Below, one piece after another: positions 37,629-48,144 of a stretch of 64,000 nucleotides of DNA. Origin of the DNA: Shewanella morhuae (GTDB taxonomy: Bacteria > Pseudomonadota > Gammaproteobacteria > Enterobacterales > Shewanellaceae); contig NZ_FTNN01000014.1 of NCBI RefSeq assembly GCF_900156405.1, positions 1 to 64,000 on the forward strand. Direction: 5' to 3'. The translations under genes were made by a program, and so were the position numbers. How positions within the stretch are numbered: position 1 is the stretch's first letter; each line of letters begins with the position of its first letter. The notes below the pieces were generated by a model. That model had not been told where the DNA came from. It ran no database searches and worked only from the letters and a program-made list of their open reading frames with translations.

Positions 37629-38582
37629 TTACAAATTTACGCAGTTAATCACTTTCCCCTTTAGAAAACTATTCACATTCGCTACAGCAATATTGAGCAA
37701 ACTTTGCCTAGCCTCTTTAGTCGCCCACGCGTTATGGGGACTGATGCTGATATTGGGCGCATGCAATAAGGGATTATCTGCACTGGGTGGCTCGGTTGAT
37801 AACACATCGACACCGGCAAATAAGCGATTTTGAACAAGTGCGGCGGCAAGCGCGGCCTCATCAATTAATCCACCGCGCGCGGTATTAATCAGCAAGGCTT
37901 TGGGTTTCATTAACGCAAGAGTTTGTTGGTTGATAAACTGCTCGGTTTCGGGGGTGAGCGGGCAATGTAGCGAAATAATATCTGACTCGCTAAGTACAGT
38001 ATCACGCTCTACCCACCTAGCGCCTTGGGGTAAATGTTTGATCTCTGAGCGAGTGTTAACCAGAACATTCATGCCAAATGCGAGGCCGAGCGCCCCAACC
38101 TGCTGGCCTATATCGCCATAACCAATTAAGCCTAGCGTTTTACCTTTTAATGATTGCAGCGGCATTAAGGTAAAACAAAAATCCTTACTATTTACCCATT
38201 GACCATCGACCACGGCTTGATGATGAGCAGCCACCGCTTGGGTGTGATGCAAAATATGGGCAAACACCATTTGCGCAACAGCGTCTGGCGCATAGGCCGG
38301 CACATTGGTTACGACTATGCCACACGCTTTAGCAGCAGCTAAGTCGACAACATTAGTACCCGTCGCCAATACCCCGATATATTTTAGCGCAGGAAGCTGT
38401 GCCAATGTCTTAGCGTTAAGCGGGGTTTTATTGGTTAGAATGATCTCTGCTGCTTGAGCGCGAGTAATAATGTCCTCATTTGCCGTGCGGGCAAAACACG
38501 TAAACTCATCCAATTGTTCTAAGGATTGCCAACTGAGATCGCCAGGGTTTAAGCTTTCACCATCAAGTACCACTATCTTCAT
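37629..38582 (-). CDS. D-isomer-specific 2-hydroxyacid dehydrogenase (glycerate dehydrogenase-like)
   Basis: A 317-aa NAD(P)-dependent dehydrogenase. The Rossmann motif is LGLIGYGDIGQQV (about residues 148-160); catalytic Arg lies in INTARGGLIDE, Glu in VDVLSTEPP, and His in SPHNAWATKEA. Sequence and length are nearest to hydroxypyruvate/glycerate dehydrogenase (HprA type), but related D-lactate or 2-ketoacid reductases cannot be excluded. AAAGGAG site 9 nt upstream of the ATG. Cytoplasmic. Confidence 0.88.
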   Translation of the reverse strand: MKIVVLDGESLNPGDLSWQSLEQLDEFTCFARTANEDIITRAQAAEIILTNKTPLNAKTLAQLPALKYIGVLATGTNVVDLAAAKACGIVVTNVPAYAPDAVAQMVFAHILHHTQAVAAHHQAVVDGQWVNSKDFCFTLMPLQSLKGKTLGLIGYGDIGQQVGALGLAFGMNVLVNTRSEIKHLPQGARWVERDTVLSESDIISLHCPLTPETEQFINQQTLALMKPKALLINTARGGLIDEAALAAALVQNRLFAGVDVLSTEPPSADNPLLHAPNISISPHNAWATKEARQSLLNIAVANVNSFLKGKVINCVNL

Positions 38583-38623
38583 GCTGTAAAATCTCCTTTC
38601 GATTAATTCAGTTAAGCGATGGG

Positions 38624-39256
38624 CTAAAAACTCATTTTTAGCCCAAGGTTAGCCTGCGCTTGCCACATCACATCTGAAGTAATGTGCCATAGGCACTCGT
38701 TTTCATCACAAAACAGTGTGTTGTCACTGTTGATAAACGTCGCATAGCCACGGACATCGGCAAAAAGGCCCACGTTTGAGGTCACTTTATATTCAACCCC
38801 GCCGCCAATGCCCATAGAGAAGCGTGTTTCGTTCGACCAACCGTCAGGCTGCATGCGGGTGATCCCCGCACTGGCAGTAACGTAGGGCAGCATATCTCCC
38901 TGGGGAAAATATAAGGTGCCACCCAAATGGATATAATCTACATCTAATGAGGTCAAAAGATTTGGCGTAAACATGCCATTACTTTTCAACTCAGAGGCTT
39001 GACGGCTATATAACAAATAAATGTTGCCGGGATCATTGGTGTTCACTCCCAACATCAAACCGTAATGGCTAGACTCTTCAATCTTTACGCTTTCATTACC
39101 ATTGGTCTGGGCGGTATTAACCTTAATTTGACTCACATCAAATTGGCCGCCACCAAGACTGTAACCCCCGAAAGGTGCGATAAAAACGTCAGCCTGCGCA
39201 AACAATGCCACTGGTAATAACGTGACAAAAAGTAGGCCGTTATGTATATATTTCAT
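38624..39256 (-). CDS. Small outer-membrane beta-barrel protein
   Basis: A 210-aa precursor: signal peptide (cleavage after ...LFAQA, about residue 20), then alternating strands as in OmpW/OmpX-like eight-stranded barrels (DVFIAPFGGYSLGGGQFDVS; LPYVTASAGITRM; FADVRGYATFIN) and a C-terminal ANLGLKMSF ending in Phe. One Cys pair (CDENEC) is present in a loop. ATG 39256 has AAGGAA upstream and is preferred over an in-frame codon 25 codons earlier. Specific function unknown. Confidence 0.8.
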   Translation of the reverse strand: MKYIHNGLLFVTLLPVALFAQADVFIAPFGGYSLGGGQFDVSQIKVNTAQTNGNESVKIEESSHYGLMLGVNTNDPGNIYLLYSRQASELKSNGMFTPNLLTSLDVDYIHLGGTLYFPQGDMLPYVTASAGITRMQPDGWSNETRFSMGIGGGVEYKVTSNVGLFADVRGYATFINSDNTLFCDENECLWHITSDVMWQAQANLGLKMSF

Positions 39257-39296
39257 AAAGAATTCCTTATCTTTTATATGTTCAATATAACCAAAT

Positions 39297-40085
39297 TTAC
39301 CGCATACCACGCTCAGATTTGACTCTATCATAGGCGGCTTGAATGTCCTGAGCCTTACGATTTGCCAGCTCCATCATTTCCGGTGGCAAACCTTTAGCCA
39401 CTAACTTATCGGGATGATGTTCGTTCATCAACTTACGGTAAGCTCGTTTAACATCTTGATCACTGGCTTCGTCGGTAATACCCAGCAAACTATAAGCATC
39501 GGTGACCGAGGTCTTATTGCCATTAGATGTTTGATTAAAGCGAAACTCAGCCTGCCAGCGTTGAAGTAAAGCATCCAACTGCGAGCGACCATAACCTAAC
39601 TCTTGTGCAATCGTCATCAAGATAGCGTGTTCAGCGGCATCCAGCTCACCATCGGACAACGCCGTTTGGATCTGGATTTCAATAAACATCTGCACGAGCT
39701 CTTTGCGTCCCATGGTAATCGCTCGGAAAGCGTGTAAGCTGCTACGTAAGTCAAAATCAGCTGATTTGCCCTCACGAAATGCCTGTTGCGCTTCTTTACG
39801 CGCTTCACCGGTTAAACGCATTTGATCCATCAATAACGTCGCGATACGAATATCGGTTTCGGTTACCTGCCCTGACGCTTTAGCCACATGGCCCATCACG
39901 GCAAACGTAGTATTGAAGAAGATCGCCTGGCGATTCTTAGCTTGACCAAGTATTTCACGAAATCCTACGCCTGAAGACGCACGTTTATCGTAGAGATGAC
40001 CAAGCCATAAACCCAATAACGCACCAAAGATACGACCAAACATAAAGCCAATAACAAACCCAAAAAACTTACCCCAAAGCCGCAT
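39297..40085 (-). CDS. djlA: Membrane-anchored DnaK co-chaperone DjlA
   Basis: A 262-aa type III membrane protein: single N-terminal helix with glycine repeats (GFVIGFMFGRIFGALLGLWLGHLYD) needed for dimerisation, a TerB-like central domain (about 50-170), and a C-terminal J-domain with the HPD motif (MNEHHPDKLVAKGLPPE). It stimulates DnaK ATPase at the inner membrane. It lies near lptD/surA as in E. coli. Confidence 0.95.
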   Translation of the reverse strand: MRLWGKFFGFVIGFMFGRIFGALLGLWLGHLYDKRASSGVGFREILGQAKNRQAIFFNTTFAVMGHVAKASGQVTETDIRIATLLMDQMRLTGEARKEAQQAFREGKSADFDLRSSLHAFRAITMGRKELVQMFIEIQIQTALSDGELDAAEHAILMTIAQELGYGRSQLDALLQRWQAEFRFNQTSNGNKTSVTDAYSLLGITDEASDQDVKRAYRKLMNEHHPDKLVAKGLPPEMMELANRKAQDIQAAYDRVKSERGMR

Positions 40086-40151
40086 CTTATATCCTGATAT
40101 TTATAATGTGTTAAATGTGCCAGCGCAATTGAGACAAAATACGCTACGTAC

Positions 40152-40835
40152 CTAGATTGACATGTTAGTTTGCAATGTTAACTCAAGCGCCTGTAAACGT
40201 GGAATAGTGCCCACATCGCACCAAAGTCCGTCAAACAAAGCACCGGTCACGCGGCCCTCTGCCATGCACGCTTTCAATAAAAGCGCCAAGGCAAAAGCAC
40301 CCGCTGGCGAGTCGTTAAAGAATGCGGGATGATATATGCCCATACCCGAAAACGTATACTTGGTATCGCCATGCTCATGCACTTGATTACCACTCAAGGC
40401 AAAGTCGCCCTGCGGATGCTGCTGCGGATTAGGTACTAGCCAGAGGTGGGCTAGCATATCCTTGGCAAGCGGCGTGATGGGTGGCAAAGCATCTATAAAC
40501 ACATCACCATTAATCACTAAAAAGGGTTCATTACTTCCGTCCTCACACAATAAAGGCAAAGCTTGTTTGATACCGCCGCCTGTTTCCAGCGCATGCTCTT
40601 CAGCACTATATTGAATTCGTACACCCAAATGGCTACCATCGCCTAAGGCTTCGACTAGCTTATGCCCAAGCCAAGCATGGTTTATCACGATATCGACTAT
40701 GCCTAACGCGGCGAGTTTTTCAATATGGTAAACAATCAAAGGCTTACCCAACACTGGCACCATAGGTTTAGGCAAAGTGTCGGTTAATGGTCGTAAGCGT
40801 TCACCGCGTCCTGCCGCTAAAATCATCGCTCTCAT
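40152..40835 (-). CDS. murU: N-acetylmuramate alpha-1-phosphate uridylyltransferase MurU
   Basis: A 227-aa sugar nucleotidyltransferase with the start MILAAGRGERLRPLTDTLPK and the nucleotide-binding KPMVPVLGKPL. Together with AmgK it forms the Pseudomonas-type bypass that recycles MurNAc from the wall to UDP-MurNAc without the fosfomycin-sensitive MurA step. The MurU assignment rests on the adjacent kinase (ATGA overlap) and length; mannose-1-phosphate guanylyltransferase is the common alternative annotation. Confidence 0.87.
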   Translation of the reverse strand: MRAMILAAGRGERLRPLTDTLPKPMVPVLGKPLIVYHIEKLAALGIVDIVINHAWLGHKLVEALGDGSHLGVRIQYSAEEHALETGGGIKQALPLLCEDGSNEPFLVINGDVFIDALPPITPLAKDMLAHLWLVPNPQQHPQGDFALSGNQVHEHGDTKYTFSGMGIYHPAFFNDSPAGAFALALLLKACMAEGRVTGALFDGLWCDVGTIPRLQALELTLQTNMSI

Positions 40836-41875
40836 GGCTTAACCCCAGTTAAAGGCTCACTCGATGCAAACGCAGGTAACACTCGGCGAGTTAACCATTG
40901 TGCAAATGACGTTAACTCAGGATACTTAATCGCGATATCAACAATATAGGTTAAAGTTAGTGGAATGTCGGCCATATAAGCTGGCTTACTATCGCGATAA
41001 TTTAATCTCGCAAAAATTCCCACCGCCTTGATGTGGCGTTGCAAGCCCATAAGGTCAAACCAAGTTTGGTATTGGTCAAAGCCAGTCACTGGCGAAATAA
41101 ATGCATGGGCTACGGCTTGCTGATAATGATACTGCATCAAATCGGTGACTAATGCCTGCGGCCAACGAATATAACAGTCACGCAGCAGCGATACCGCATC
41201 ATAAGTCACAGGGCCAACGACAGCATCTTGGAAGTCAATAACGCACAACTCGCCTGCTTGCAGCATTAAATTGCGGCTGTGAAAATCCCGGTGCATTCCC
41301 ACACTAGGTTGAGATAACGCATTGACGACAAGGTAATCAAAGCTCTGATTTAGCAATTGTTGCTCATCATCGCTTAAGGACAAACTAAGGTGGGTGCCTA
41401 ACAACCACTCAGTAAAAATATGCAATTCACGACGGACGAAGGCTTCATTGTAGAGCGGTAATGCGTGAATTAGGCCGCTATTAACATCTTGGCTTTCTAC
41501 CACTGAAGTTATTTGCGGCAGTAAATCAAGCGCCTGACGATAATAGCGCCCCACATTTTGGGCGCTAAGCACAGATAACAGCTGGGTATCGCCTAAATCA
41601 CTCATCAACATAAAGCCTTGCTTTGCATCAGCATGAATCACTTTTGGAACTATCAATCCCACTGCCGCATAAGCATTCGATAAGGAAATAAAAGGCGCAA
41701 TAGGCACTAGATCGGGTGGTGAATCGGCTGCGATAAAACTGGCATCAGGGGTGGATATCCGAAAGTAACGTCTGAAGCTCGCGTCACCGGAAATCAACAC
41801 TGGAGTCACTTCATCGGAAAAATAAGCCTTCAGCCACTGATTTAGGGAAAGAAATCTCGGATTGGATAAAGTCAT
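40832..41875 (-). CDS. amgK: N-acetylmuramate/N-acetylglucosamine kinase AmgK
   Basis: A 347-aa aminoglycoside-phosphotransferase-fold kinase. The N-lobe has SGDASFRRYFRI, and the catalytic loop reads MHRDFHSRNLML followed by the metal-binding VIDFQDAVVGP. It phosphorylates MurNAc or GlcNAc at the anomeric position, feeding MurU. ATG 41875 is preferred to one 14 codons upstream because AAGAG precedes it. The stop overlaps murU (ATGA). The pair is divergent from lptD, as in Pseudomonas. Confidence 0.88.
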   Translation of the reverse strand: MTLSNPRFLSLNQWLKAYFSDEVTPVLISGDASFRRYFRISTPDASFIAADSPPDLVPIAPFISLSNAYAAVGLIVPKVIHADAKQGFMLMSDLGDTQLLSVLSAQNVGRYYRQALDLLPQITSVVESQDVNSGLIHALPLYNEAFVRRELHIFTEWLLGTHLSLSLSDDEQQLLNQSFDYLVVNALSQPSVGMHRDFHSRNLMLQAGELCVIDFQDAVVGPVTYDAVSLLRDCYIRWPQALVTDLMQYHYQQAVAHAFISPVTGFDQYQTWFDLMGLQRHIKAVGIFARLNYRDSKPAYMADIPLTLTYIVDIAIKYPELTSFAQWLTRRVLPAFASSEPLTGVKP

Positions 41876-42034
41876 TTCATGGCTCTTAAAGAAAAATTGC
41901 TTTATTATAGCTGGCATATAATTTGGAAACAGCTAAGAAATCGAGAGATTTATTTAACGATGTTGCATATGTACATTGCGACTTTCCCCATCGATACTTG
42001 TCCAGACTAAGAAATCATAATTACTGACCTAAAG

Positions 42035-44332
42035 ATGCAGATCCGTTACTTTCTGGCCTTGAGCCTGTTACCGCAATTAGTCCTGGCAGACGACTCTCCA
42101 ACCGCTTCAGCATCTCAATGCTTAATCGAACCGCCAGTACCCCGTATCGTATCTCAAACTCAGGGGATGACCGCTGCCGAGCTGAGTAAAATTCGTATCG
42201 TATCGGATAACTCCAATGCTGAAATGGGCAAACAAGCCATTTTCCGTGGAGATGTACTTTTTAGCCAAGGCGATAGACACATAGCCGCCGATGAAGCTAT
42301 TTTAGACCAAGCGACCGAACAGTTTGATGCCAATGGCAATTTAGTTTTCCAAGACAGCAATTTCACCGTCACCGCCAAATCCTTACAAGCGCAAATGCGA
42401 TCTAACCGCGCCACGTTACAAGGGGCACAATATTGGCTACACGGCCAACAAGTGCATGGCGATGCTGAAAAACTGCAAATTACCATCAATAATAATTTGA
42501 TTTTAACCAATACCAACTTTACGACTTGTCCACCAGACAATGTATCTTGGTTGCTCGAAGCTGAAAAAATCAAAATCAACAGTGAAGAAGAATGGGGCGA
42601 AATTTGGAATGCTAAATTAAGAATTCACGGTGTACCCGTATTTTATATTCCCTATATGACCATTCCCGTTTCAGATAAACGAAAGTCGGGTTTTCTCTAC
42701 CCAAGCTTTAGCACCAGCACCACTAATGGCGCTGAGTTCTCGGTGCCTTATTACTGGAATATTGCGCCAGAATATGACTTAACCTTTACCCCTAGTTATA
42801 TGTCTAACCGCGGCTTATTCACTAAAACTGAGTTCCGTTATTTAGCCGGTGAGCGCCAAAATGGGCGGTTAAATTTAGAATATTTAAGTGATGACGACTT
42901 AATCAGTGGCAACCCCAACCGCTACCTGTATAACTGGCAGCATCAAGGGGCTATTGATAAACATTGGCGCGTATTAGCCAATTTTACTGATGTTTCAGAT
43001 AACAATTATTTCAACGATTTAAATTCAGACGTTAACCGTGCAACCGATAACCAGTTATCACGGATTGGCGAAATCAGCTACTTTGAAAAAAACTGGGATC
43101 TGAGCACTCGTGTACAAGATATTAAAGTGCTAGGTGAAGATGAAAAACCTTATCAGGTAATGCCGCAGGTCAACTTTAATTATCGTGCCGCCGATTTTTG
43201 GAAGAGCTTAGATTTTGGCTTTAATTCAGAGCTGACAAATTTTGCTCATCAAGACAACAACATCAATACCGCGACACGTTTACATATGTCGCCGAGCGTA
43301 ACGCTACCGATTCATGGGCCTTCAGGCTCGCTCACCAGCCAAGTTAAGCTGATGCAAACTAACTATTGGCAGCAGAATGAAGATCCCAATAGGGTTGTCG
43401 ATGATACGGTAAGCCGTACATTGCCGCAGGTTCGTATTAATGGTCAGATTAACTTTGAGCGTTTTACCGAGTTATTCGATGAAAATTATCGCCAAACACT
43501 CGAACCACAATTTCAATATCTTTATGTAGGCTACGAAGATCAACGTGGTATCGGTATTTATGATACAGCTCAATTACAGGATGACTACTTTGGTCTGTTC
43601 CGTGATCGTCGTTTCTCGGGGCTCGATCGTATTTCTGATGCCAATCAAGCGACTTTGGGTATAACCACACGTTTGTTAGACGATCATAACCAAGAAGTGA
43701 CTAAATTCAGCCTTGGCCAAATCTTTTACCTTCAAGACAGTAAAGTCGGTTACGAAGATAGTATTTTTGAATCAAATCAATCAACATCTGTACTCGCTGC
43801 AGAATTAGATACTCGTTTAACGCAGGATTGGTATATGGGCGCTGCGATTCAATACGACACAAATACCAGTGAAAATAAAAAAACTGAAGTCACCTTAGAC
43901 TTCAGGCCTGAAGTGAACAAACTACTGCAATTGAGCTATCGCTACGTACCCGACTTATTAAACTCAAATACCAATGATACGGTTAATATTTCCCAAGCAG
44001 GCGTGCGCGGCGCTTGGCCAATTAGTGATAATCTTTATTTTGTGGGTAACTGGTATTACGACTTGAATGAAAGCCGCAGTATAGAAACCTATACCGGTAT
44101 TCAATATGAATCATGCTGTTACGCATTGCGATTTAGTTACCATTACCGAATTAAAACCAATTACGATGATAATATTGGTACTGCAGCTATCGATAGTCGT
44201 GAACAATTTGATAGCGGTTTTTACTTGAATTTAGTCATCAAAGGACTCGGTGGTTCAGGCCCATTAGGCGTATCTGATATGCTCAACGACGGTCTGTTTA
44301 ACTATAGAAAACCGCTTTATCTAAGGAATTAG
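42035..44332 (+). CDS. lptD: LPS-assembly protein LptD
   Basis: An essential outer-membrane protein that inserts lipopolysaccharide with LptE. A signal peptide (cleavage after ...LVLA, residue 18), an N-terminal beta-jellyroll (OstA/LptA-like, about 45-190) and a large beta-barrel domain up to residue 765. The four disulfide cysteines are at C29, C165, C694 and C695, the same arrangement as in E. coli (one N-terminal, one jellyroll, a C-terminal CC pair). First gene of the lptD-surA-pdxA-rsmA-apaG-apaH series, with a 242-nt gap before surA. Confidence 0.97.
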   Translation: MQIRYFLALSLLPQLVLADDSPTASASQCLIEPPVPRIVSQTQGMTAAELSKIRIVSDNSNAEMGKQAIFRGDVLFSQGDRHIAADEAILDQATEQFDANGNLVFQDSNFTVTAKSLQAQMRSNRATLQGAQYWLHGQQVHGDAEKLQITINNNLILTNTNFTTCPPDNVSWLLEAEKIKINSEEEWGEIWNAKLRIHGVPVFYIPYMTIPVSDKRKSGFLYPSFSTSTTNGAEFSVPYYWNIAPEYDLTFTPSYMSNRGLFTKTEFRYLAGERQNGRLNLEYLSDDDLISGNPNRYLYNWQHQGAIDKHWRVLANFTDVSDNNYFNDLNSDVNRATDNQLSRIGEISYFEKNWDLSTRVQDIKVLGEDEKPYQVMPQVNFNYRAADFWKSLDFGFNSELTNFAHQDNNINTATRLHMSPSVTLPIHGPSGSLTSQVKLMQTNYWQQNEDPNRVVDDTVSRTLPQVRINGQINFERFTELFDENYRQTLEPQFQYLYVGYEDQRGIGIYDTAQLQDDYFGLFRDRRFSGLDRISDANQATLGITTRLLDDHNQEVTKFSLGQIFYLQDSKVGYEDSIFESNQSTSVLAAELDTRLTQDWYMGAAIQYDTNTSENKKTEVTLDFRPEVNKLLQLSYRYVPDLLNSNTNDTVNISQAGVRGAWPISDNLYFVGNWYYDLNESRSIETYTGIQYESCCYALRFSYHYRIKTNYDDNIGTAAIDSREQFDSGFYLNLVIKGLGGSGPLGVSDMLNDGLFNYRKPLYLRN

Positions 44333-44574
44333 TAAAGAATTGTGATAGATTGCTGAACCTCAACAAGGACTGAGAGTCCAAACAGGTTAATGAGTGCTTG
44401 GTGATGTGCCTTTTATTAACGCTTACAAAAGTGAATATTAAGGTTTAACTCTGCATTCAAATGCATCGTCAAAAAATTACATTAAGGCAACTCGCTGTAA
44501 TTTCGATATAAATGGTAAAATTAATTTAATTAAGCCGTCGAACCTGACCTTAGAACGTGCCAAGGATTTTGTGG

Positions 44575-45879
44575 ATGAAACCCAGTAAACATCTAATTTT
44601 TGCTTTATTTGCACTCGCTATGAGCCAATCTACATTGGCCGCACCAGAGCCACTTGACCGAGTTGCGGTTCAAATTAACGACGGCATAGTGCTCGAAAGT
44701 GAAATCATCAACATGATTGACACAGTAAAAGCCAATGCTAAAGCTGCTAATCAATCGTTACCTTCTGACAGCGCCCTGCGCACTCAGGTTATTGAGCGCT
44801 TAATTCTGACACGTTTACAGCTACAAATGGCTGACCGTATTGGTCTGCACATTGGTGACTTACAGTTAGATCAGGCAATTGAAAACATCGCCCGTGAGCA
44901 AAAAGTTTCTGTCGCTCAGATGCAGCAAAAAATTGAAAGCGAAGGGTTGAGCTTTAGCCAATACCGTGAACAGCTACGTGAAGAAATCACCTTAGGCGAA
45001 ATTCAGCGTATTCAGGTACAGCGCCGTATTCAAGTGTCACCTCAGGAGATAACCAGTTTAGTTAAACTCATCCAAGAGCAAGGTATAAAAGATGTGGAAT
45101 ACCAAATTGGCCACATCTTAATTGATGTACCCGATAACCCAACCAGCGAGCAATTAGAAGCCTCGAGTAAACGCGCTAATATCGTATTGGAACGTTTGAA
45201 AAAGGGTGAAGATTTCCGTAGTACGGCAATTGCTTCCTCTTCAGGCCCAAAGGCTCTGGAAGGCGGTATTTGGGATTACATGAACATCAACGAAATGCCG
45301 ACCCTATTCGCCGAAGTGATTAACGGCGCGAAAACAGGTGATATTTTCGGCCCTATTAAAAGTGGTGCCGGTTTCCATATCATTAAAATCATGGATGCAC
45401 GTGGTCTACAAACTAAAGAAATTGAAGAAGTCAGAGCACGCCATATTCTGCTTAAACCATCACCAATTCTGTCTGAAGACCGTGCTAAAGCCATGTTGGA
45501 GCAATTCGTTAAGCAAATTCGTTCAGGCGAAGCTAAATTTGAAGATCTTGCGCGCCAATATTCTGAAGATCCAGGCTCTGCCACTAAAGGCGGCGAATTA
45601 GGTTGGGCAGAACCCAGCATTTATGTGCCCGAGTTCGCTCAAACGCTCAATAGCTTAAAAACAGACCAAATCAGTGAGCCATTTCGTACCACACACGGCT
45701 GGCATATCACGCAGTTAGAAGAACGCAGAAAAACTGATGCAACCGATCAATTTAATAGCAATCGTGCGCATCAGTTAATCTTCCGTCGCAAATTTAACGA
45801 AGAGCTGCAAAACTGGCTAGACGAAATGCGTTCAGACGCATACATTGAAATCTTCCAGCCAGAGACCAACCGAGGTTAA
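44575..45879 (+). CDS. surA: Periplasmic chaperone and peptidyl-prolyl isomerase SurA
   Basis: A 434-aa chaperone for outer-membrane proteins. Signal peptide (cleavage after ...STLA, about residue 21), N-terminal chaperone helices (about 25-170) with RVAVQINDGIVLESEI, then two parvulin (PpiC) domains (about 173-275 and 284-385; the second contains ARHILLKPSPI and GGELGWA), and a C-terminal helix. ATG 44575 has AAGGA upstream; an in-frame codon six codons earlier is possible but less likely. Seven bases before pdxA. Confidence 0.96.
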   Translation: MKPSKHLIFALFALAMSQSTLAAPEPLDRVAVQINDGIVLESEIINMIDTVKANAKAANQSLPSDSALRTQVIERLILTRLQLQMADRIGLHIGDLQLDQAIENIAREQKVSVAQMQQKIESEGLSFSQYREQLREEITLGEIQRIQVQRRIQVSPQEITSLVKLIQEQGIKDVEYQIGHILIDVPDNPTSEQLEASSKRANIVLERLKKGEDFRSTAIASSSGPKALEGGIWDYMNINEMPTLFAEVINGAKTGDIFGPIKSGAGFHIIKIMDARGLQTKEIEEVRARHILLKPSPILSEDRAKAMLEQFVKQIRSGEAKFEDLARQYSEDPGSATKGGELGWAEPSIYVPEFAQTLNSLKTDQISEPFRTTHGWHITQLEERRKTDATDQFNSNRAHQLIFRRKFNEELQNWLDEMRSDAYIEIFQPETNRG

Positions 45880-45885
45880 TTCTAA

Positions 45886-46872
45886 TTGAGCACTAAACGC
45901 ATTGCCATTACCCCAGGCGAACCCGCTGGTATCGGCCCCGATTTAGTCGTACAACTTGCTCAGCAGGCTTGGCCTGCTGAGTTAGTCGTTTGTGCAGATC
46001 CCGAATTATTAGCACACCGCGCTAAACAACTTGGCTTATCCGTGACGTTTCGTTCTTACCAGCCTAATCAAGCGCCCAGACCACAAGAAGCCGGCACCTT
46101 AACGATTGCACCGTTCAAGTTAGTCACTGACGTCATTTGTGGCCAACTCGATGAGCAAAATAGCAGCTATGTAATTGAAACGTTGCGTTATGCCGGCGAG
46201 AAAAATATGAGCGGCGAGTTTGATGCTGTGGTGACGGGCCCGGTACATAAAGGGATTATTAATCAAGCGGGGATTTCCTTTAGCGGCCATACCGAGTTTT
46301 TTGCCCATCAAGCAAATTGCCCCGACGTGGTGATGATGCTAGCAACACCAGGATTACAAGTGGCGCTGGTGACAACTCATATTCCATTAGCCTATGTTGC
46401 TAAAGCCATCACTCGCAGACGTTTACGACATATTATCAAAATCTTACATGCTGACCTTATTAATAAATTTGGTATTGCTTCACCGAAGATTTATGTCAGC
46501 GGTCTTAATCCACATGCGGGAGAAGATGGCCATTTAGGGCGTGAAGAAATCGACGTGATTATTCCTACGCTCAACGAGTTGCGAGAAGAGTTTCAAATGA
46601 ATATTGTCGGTCCATTACCGGCCGATACTCTGTTTCAACCTAAATATTTACAGGACGCCGATGTCGTCTTAGCCATGTACCATGACCAAGGGCTTCCCGT
46701 TCTCAAGTCACAAGGATTTGGCAAATCGGTAAACATCACCTTAGGTTTACCTTATATTCGTACCTCGGTTGACCACGGTACGGCGCTCGATCTCGCGGGT
46801 ACAGGCAAGGCCGATATTGGCAGTTTTGTTTGTGCTCTGAATAAAGCCATTGAGTTATCCTCAAAGAACTAA
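45886..46872 (+). CDS. pdxA: 4-hydroxythreonine-4-phosphate dehydrogenase
   Basis: NAD-dependent step of pyridoxal phosphate synthesis. The 328-aa protein begins with [19 protein letters not shown] and contains the metal-binding motifs [25 protein letters not shown] and [16 protein letters not shown]. Start is the rare TTG at 45886, supported by the conserved N-terminus and a GAGG site; no ATG is available near it. It is six bases downstream of surA. Confidence 0.96.
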   Translation: MSTKRIAITPGEPAGIGPDLVVQLAQQAWPAELVVCADPELLAHRAKQLGLSVTFRSYQPNQAPRPQEAGTLTIAPFKLVTDVICGQLDEQNSSYVIETLRYAGEKNMSGEFDAVVTGPVHKGIINQAGISFSGHTEFFAHQANCPDVVMMLATPGLQVALVTTHIPLAYVAKAITRRRLRHIIKILHADLINKFGIASPKIYVSGLNPHAGEDGHLGREEIDVIIPTLNELREEFQMNIVGPLPADTLFQPKYLQDADVVLAMYHDQGLPVLKSQGFGKSVNITLGLPYIRTSVDHGTALDLAGTGKADIGSFVCALNKAIELSSKN

Positions 46873-46886
46873 CGATTACATTATTA

Positions 46887-47693
46887 ATGAGCAGCAAAGT
46901 ACATTTAGGCCACACGGCCAGAAAGCGTTTTGGACAAAACTTCCTTACCGACAGCAATGTGATTGATCGCATTGTGGGTGCAATTTCCCCCGACAATCAC
47001 CATGTCATGGTGGAAATCGGTCCAGGTCTTGGTGCCTTAACCGAACCCGTTGCAGATGCTATCGATAATCTAACTGTGGTTGAACTTGACCGCGATCTGG
47101 TTGAGCGCCTACATCAGCACCCAATACTTAAAGATAAACTGACCATTCACCAAGGCGATGCATTGCAGTTTGATTTTGGTCAATTGAGTGTACCAGGCAA
47201 AAAAATGAAGGTGTTCGGTAACTTACCTTACAACATTTCAACGCCGCTAATGTTCCATCTGTTTGAGTTTGCTGAACAGATTGAAACAATGCACTTTATG
47301 TTACAAAAAGAAGTGGTACTGCGTTTATCGGCGAGCCCTGGCTGTAAAGCTTATGGCCGTTTAACCGTAATGGCGCAATATTTCTGCCAGGTGGTTCCTG
47401 TACTCGAAGTGCCACCACACAGCTTTACTCCAGCACCAAAAGTAGATTCTGCAGTAGTTCGCTTATTACCCTACGCAGTAAAGCCATTTCCTTGTAAAGA
47501 CGTAAAAGTGCTACGCCACCTTTGTACTACGGCTTTCAACATGCGCCGTAAAACATTACGTAATAACTTAAAGCACATGCTATCCGATGCCGAGTTTGAA
47601 CAATTAGGCATAGATTCCAGTCAACGCCCTGAGCAAATCAGTGTTCAGCAATATGTGGCAATGGCTAACATGGTATGTGATAAGCAAGCATAA
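46887..47693 (+). CDS. rsmA: 16S rRNA dimethyladenosine transferase
   Basis: Dimethylates A1518 and A1519 of 16S rRNA (KsgA). The 268-aa protein shows [19 protein letters not shown], the SAM-binding [13 protein letters not shown] and the catalytic NLPYNISTP. 14 bases after pdxA, in the conserved order. Confidence 0.97.
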   Translation: MSSKVHLGHTARKRFGQNFLTDSNVIDRIVGAISPDNHHVMVEIGPGLGALTEPVADAIDNLTVVELDRDLVERLHQHPILKDKLTIHQGDALQFDFGQLSVPGKKMKVFGNLPYNISTPLMFHLFEFAEQIETMHFMLQKEVVLRLSASPGCKAYGRLTVMAQYFCQVVPVLEVPPHSFTPAPKVDSAVVRLLPYAVKPFPCKDVKVLRHLCTTAFNMRRKTLRNNLKHMLSDAEFEQLGIDSSQRPEQISVQQYVAMANMVCDKQA

Positions 47694-47742
47694 CACCGTC
47701 AGGGCACTTAGGTGCCCTTAGACCAGAGCTTAGGAAACCACA

Positions 47743-48123
47743 ATGAGCGCTTTGGATACCTCCATTCGGGTCGAAGTCAAAACTGAGTATATCGAGCAAC
47801 AATCCTCTCCCGAAGATGAAAAATATCTCTTCAGCTATACCATCACTATCATTAATTTAGGTAATAAAGCGGCCAAGCTCGAAACTCGCCACTGGATCAT
47901 CACTGATGCCAACGGCAATATCAGTGAAGTCCAAGGTGCAGGAGTGGTCGGTGAAACCCCCACCATAGCGCCTAATACAGCCTATCAATACACCAGTGGC
48001 ACAGTGCTCGATACACCGCTAGGCATTATGCACGGTACCTATGGTATGGTCAGTGAATCAGGTGAACGTTTTCAGGCAACGATCCGTCCCTTTCGTTTAG
48101 CAACGCCTGGGTTACTTCACTGA
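47743..48123 (+). CDS. apaG: ApaG (DUF525) protein
   Basis: A 126-aa fibronectin type III-like domain protein matching ApaG (IRVEVKTEYIEQQSSPE; VQGAGVVGETPTIAPN). Binds nucleotides in some species; exact role unclear. 49 nt after rsmA and 21 nt before apaH, co-transcribed. Confidence 0.95.
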   Translation: MSALDTSIRVEVKTEYIEQQSSPEDEKYLFSYTITIINLGNKAAKLETRHWIITDANGNISEVQGAGVVGETPTIAPNTAYQYTSGTVLDTPLGIMHGTYGMVSESGERFQATIRPFRLATPGLLH

Positions 48124-48144
48124 TATTATTTAGGAAAGATTGCT

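Noticed and set aside
41918..42034. Sigma-E promoter upstream of lptD
   Set aside because: GGAAAC is present, but no convincing -10 at the right distance could be found by eye.
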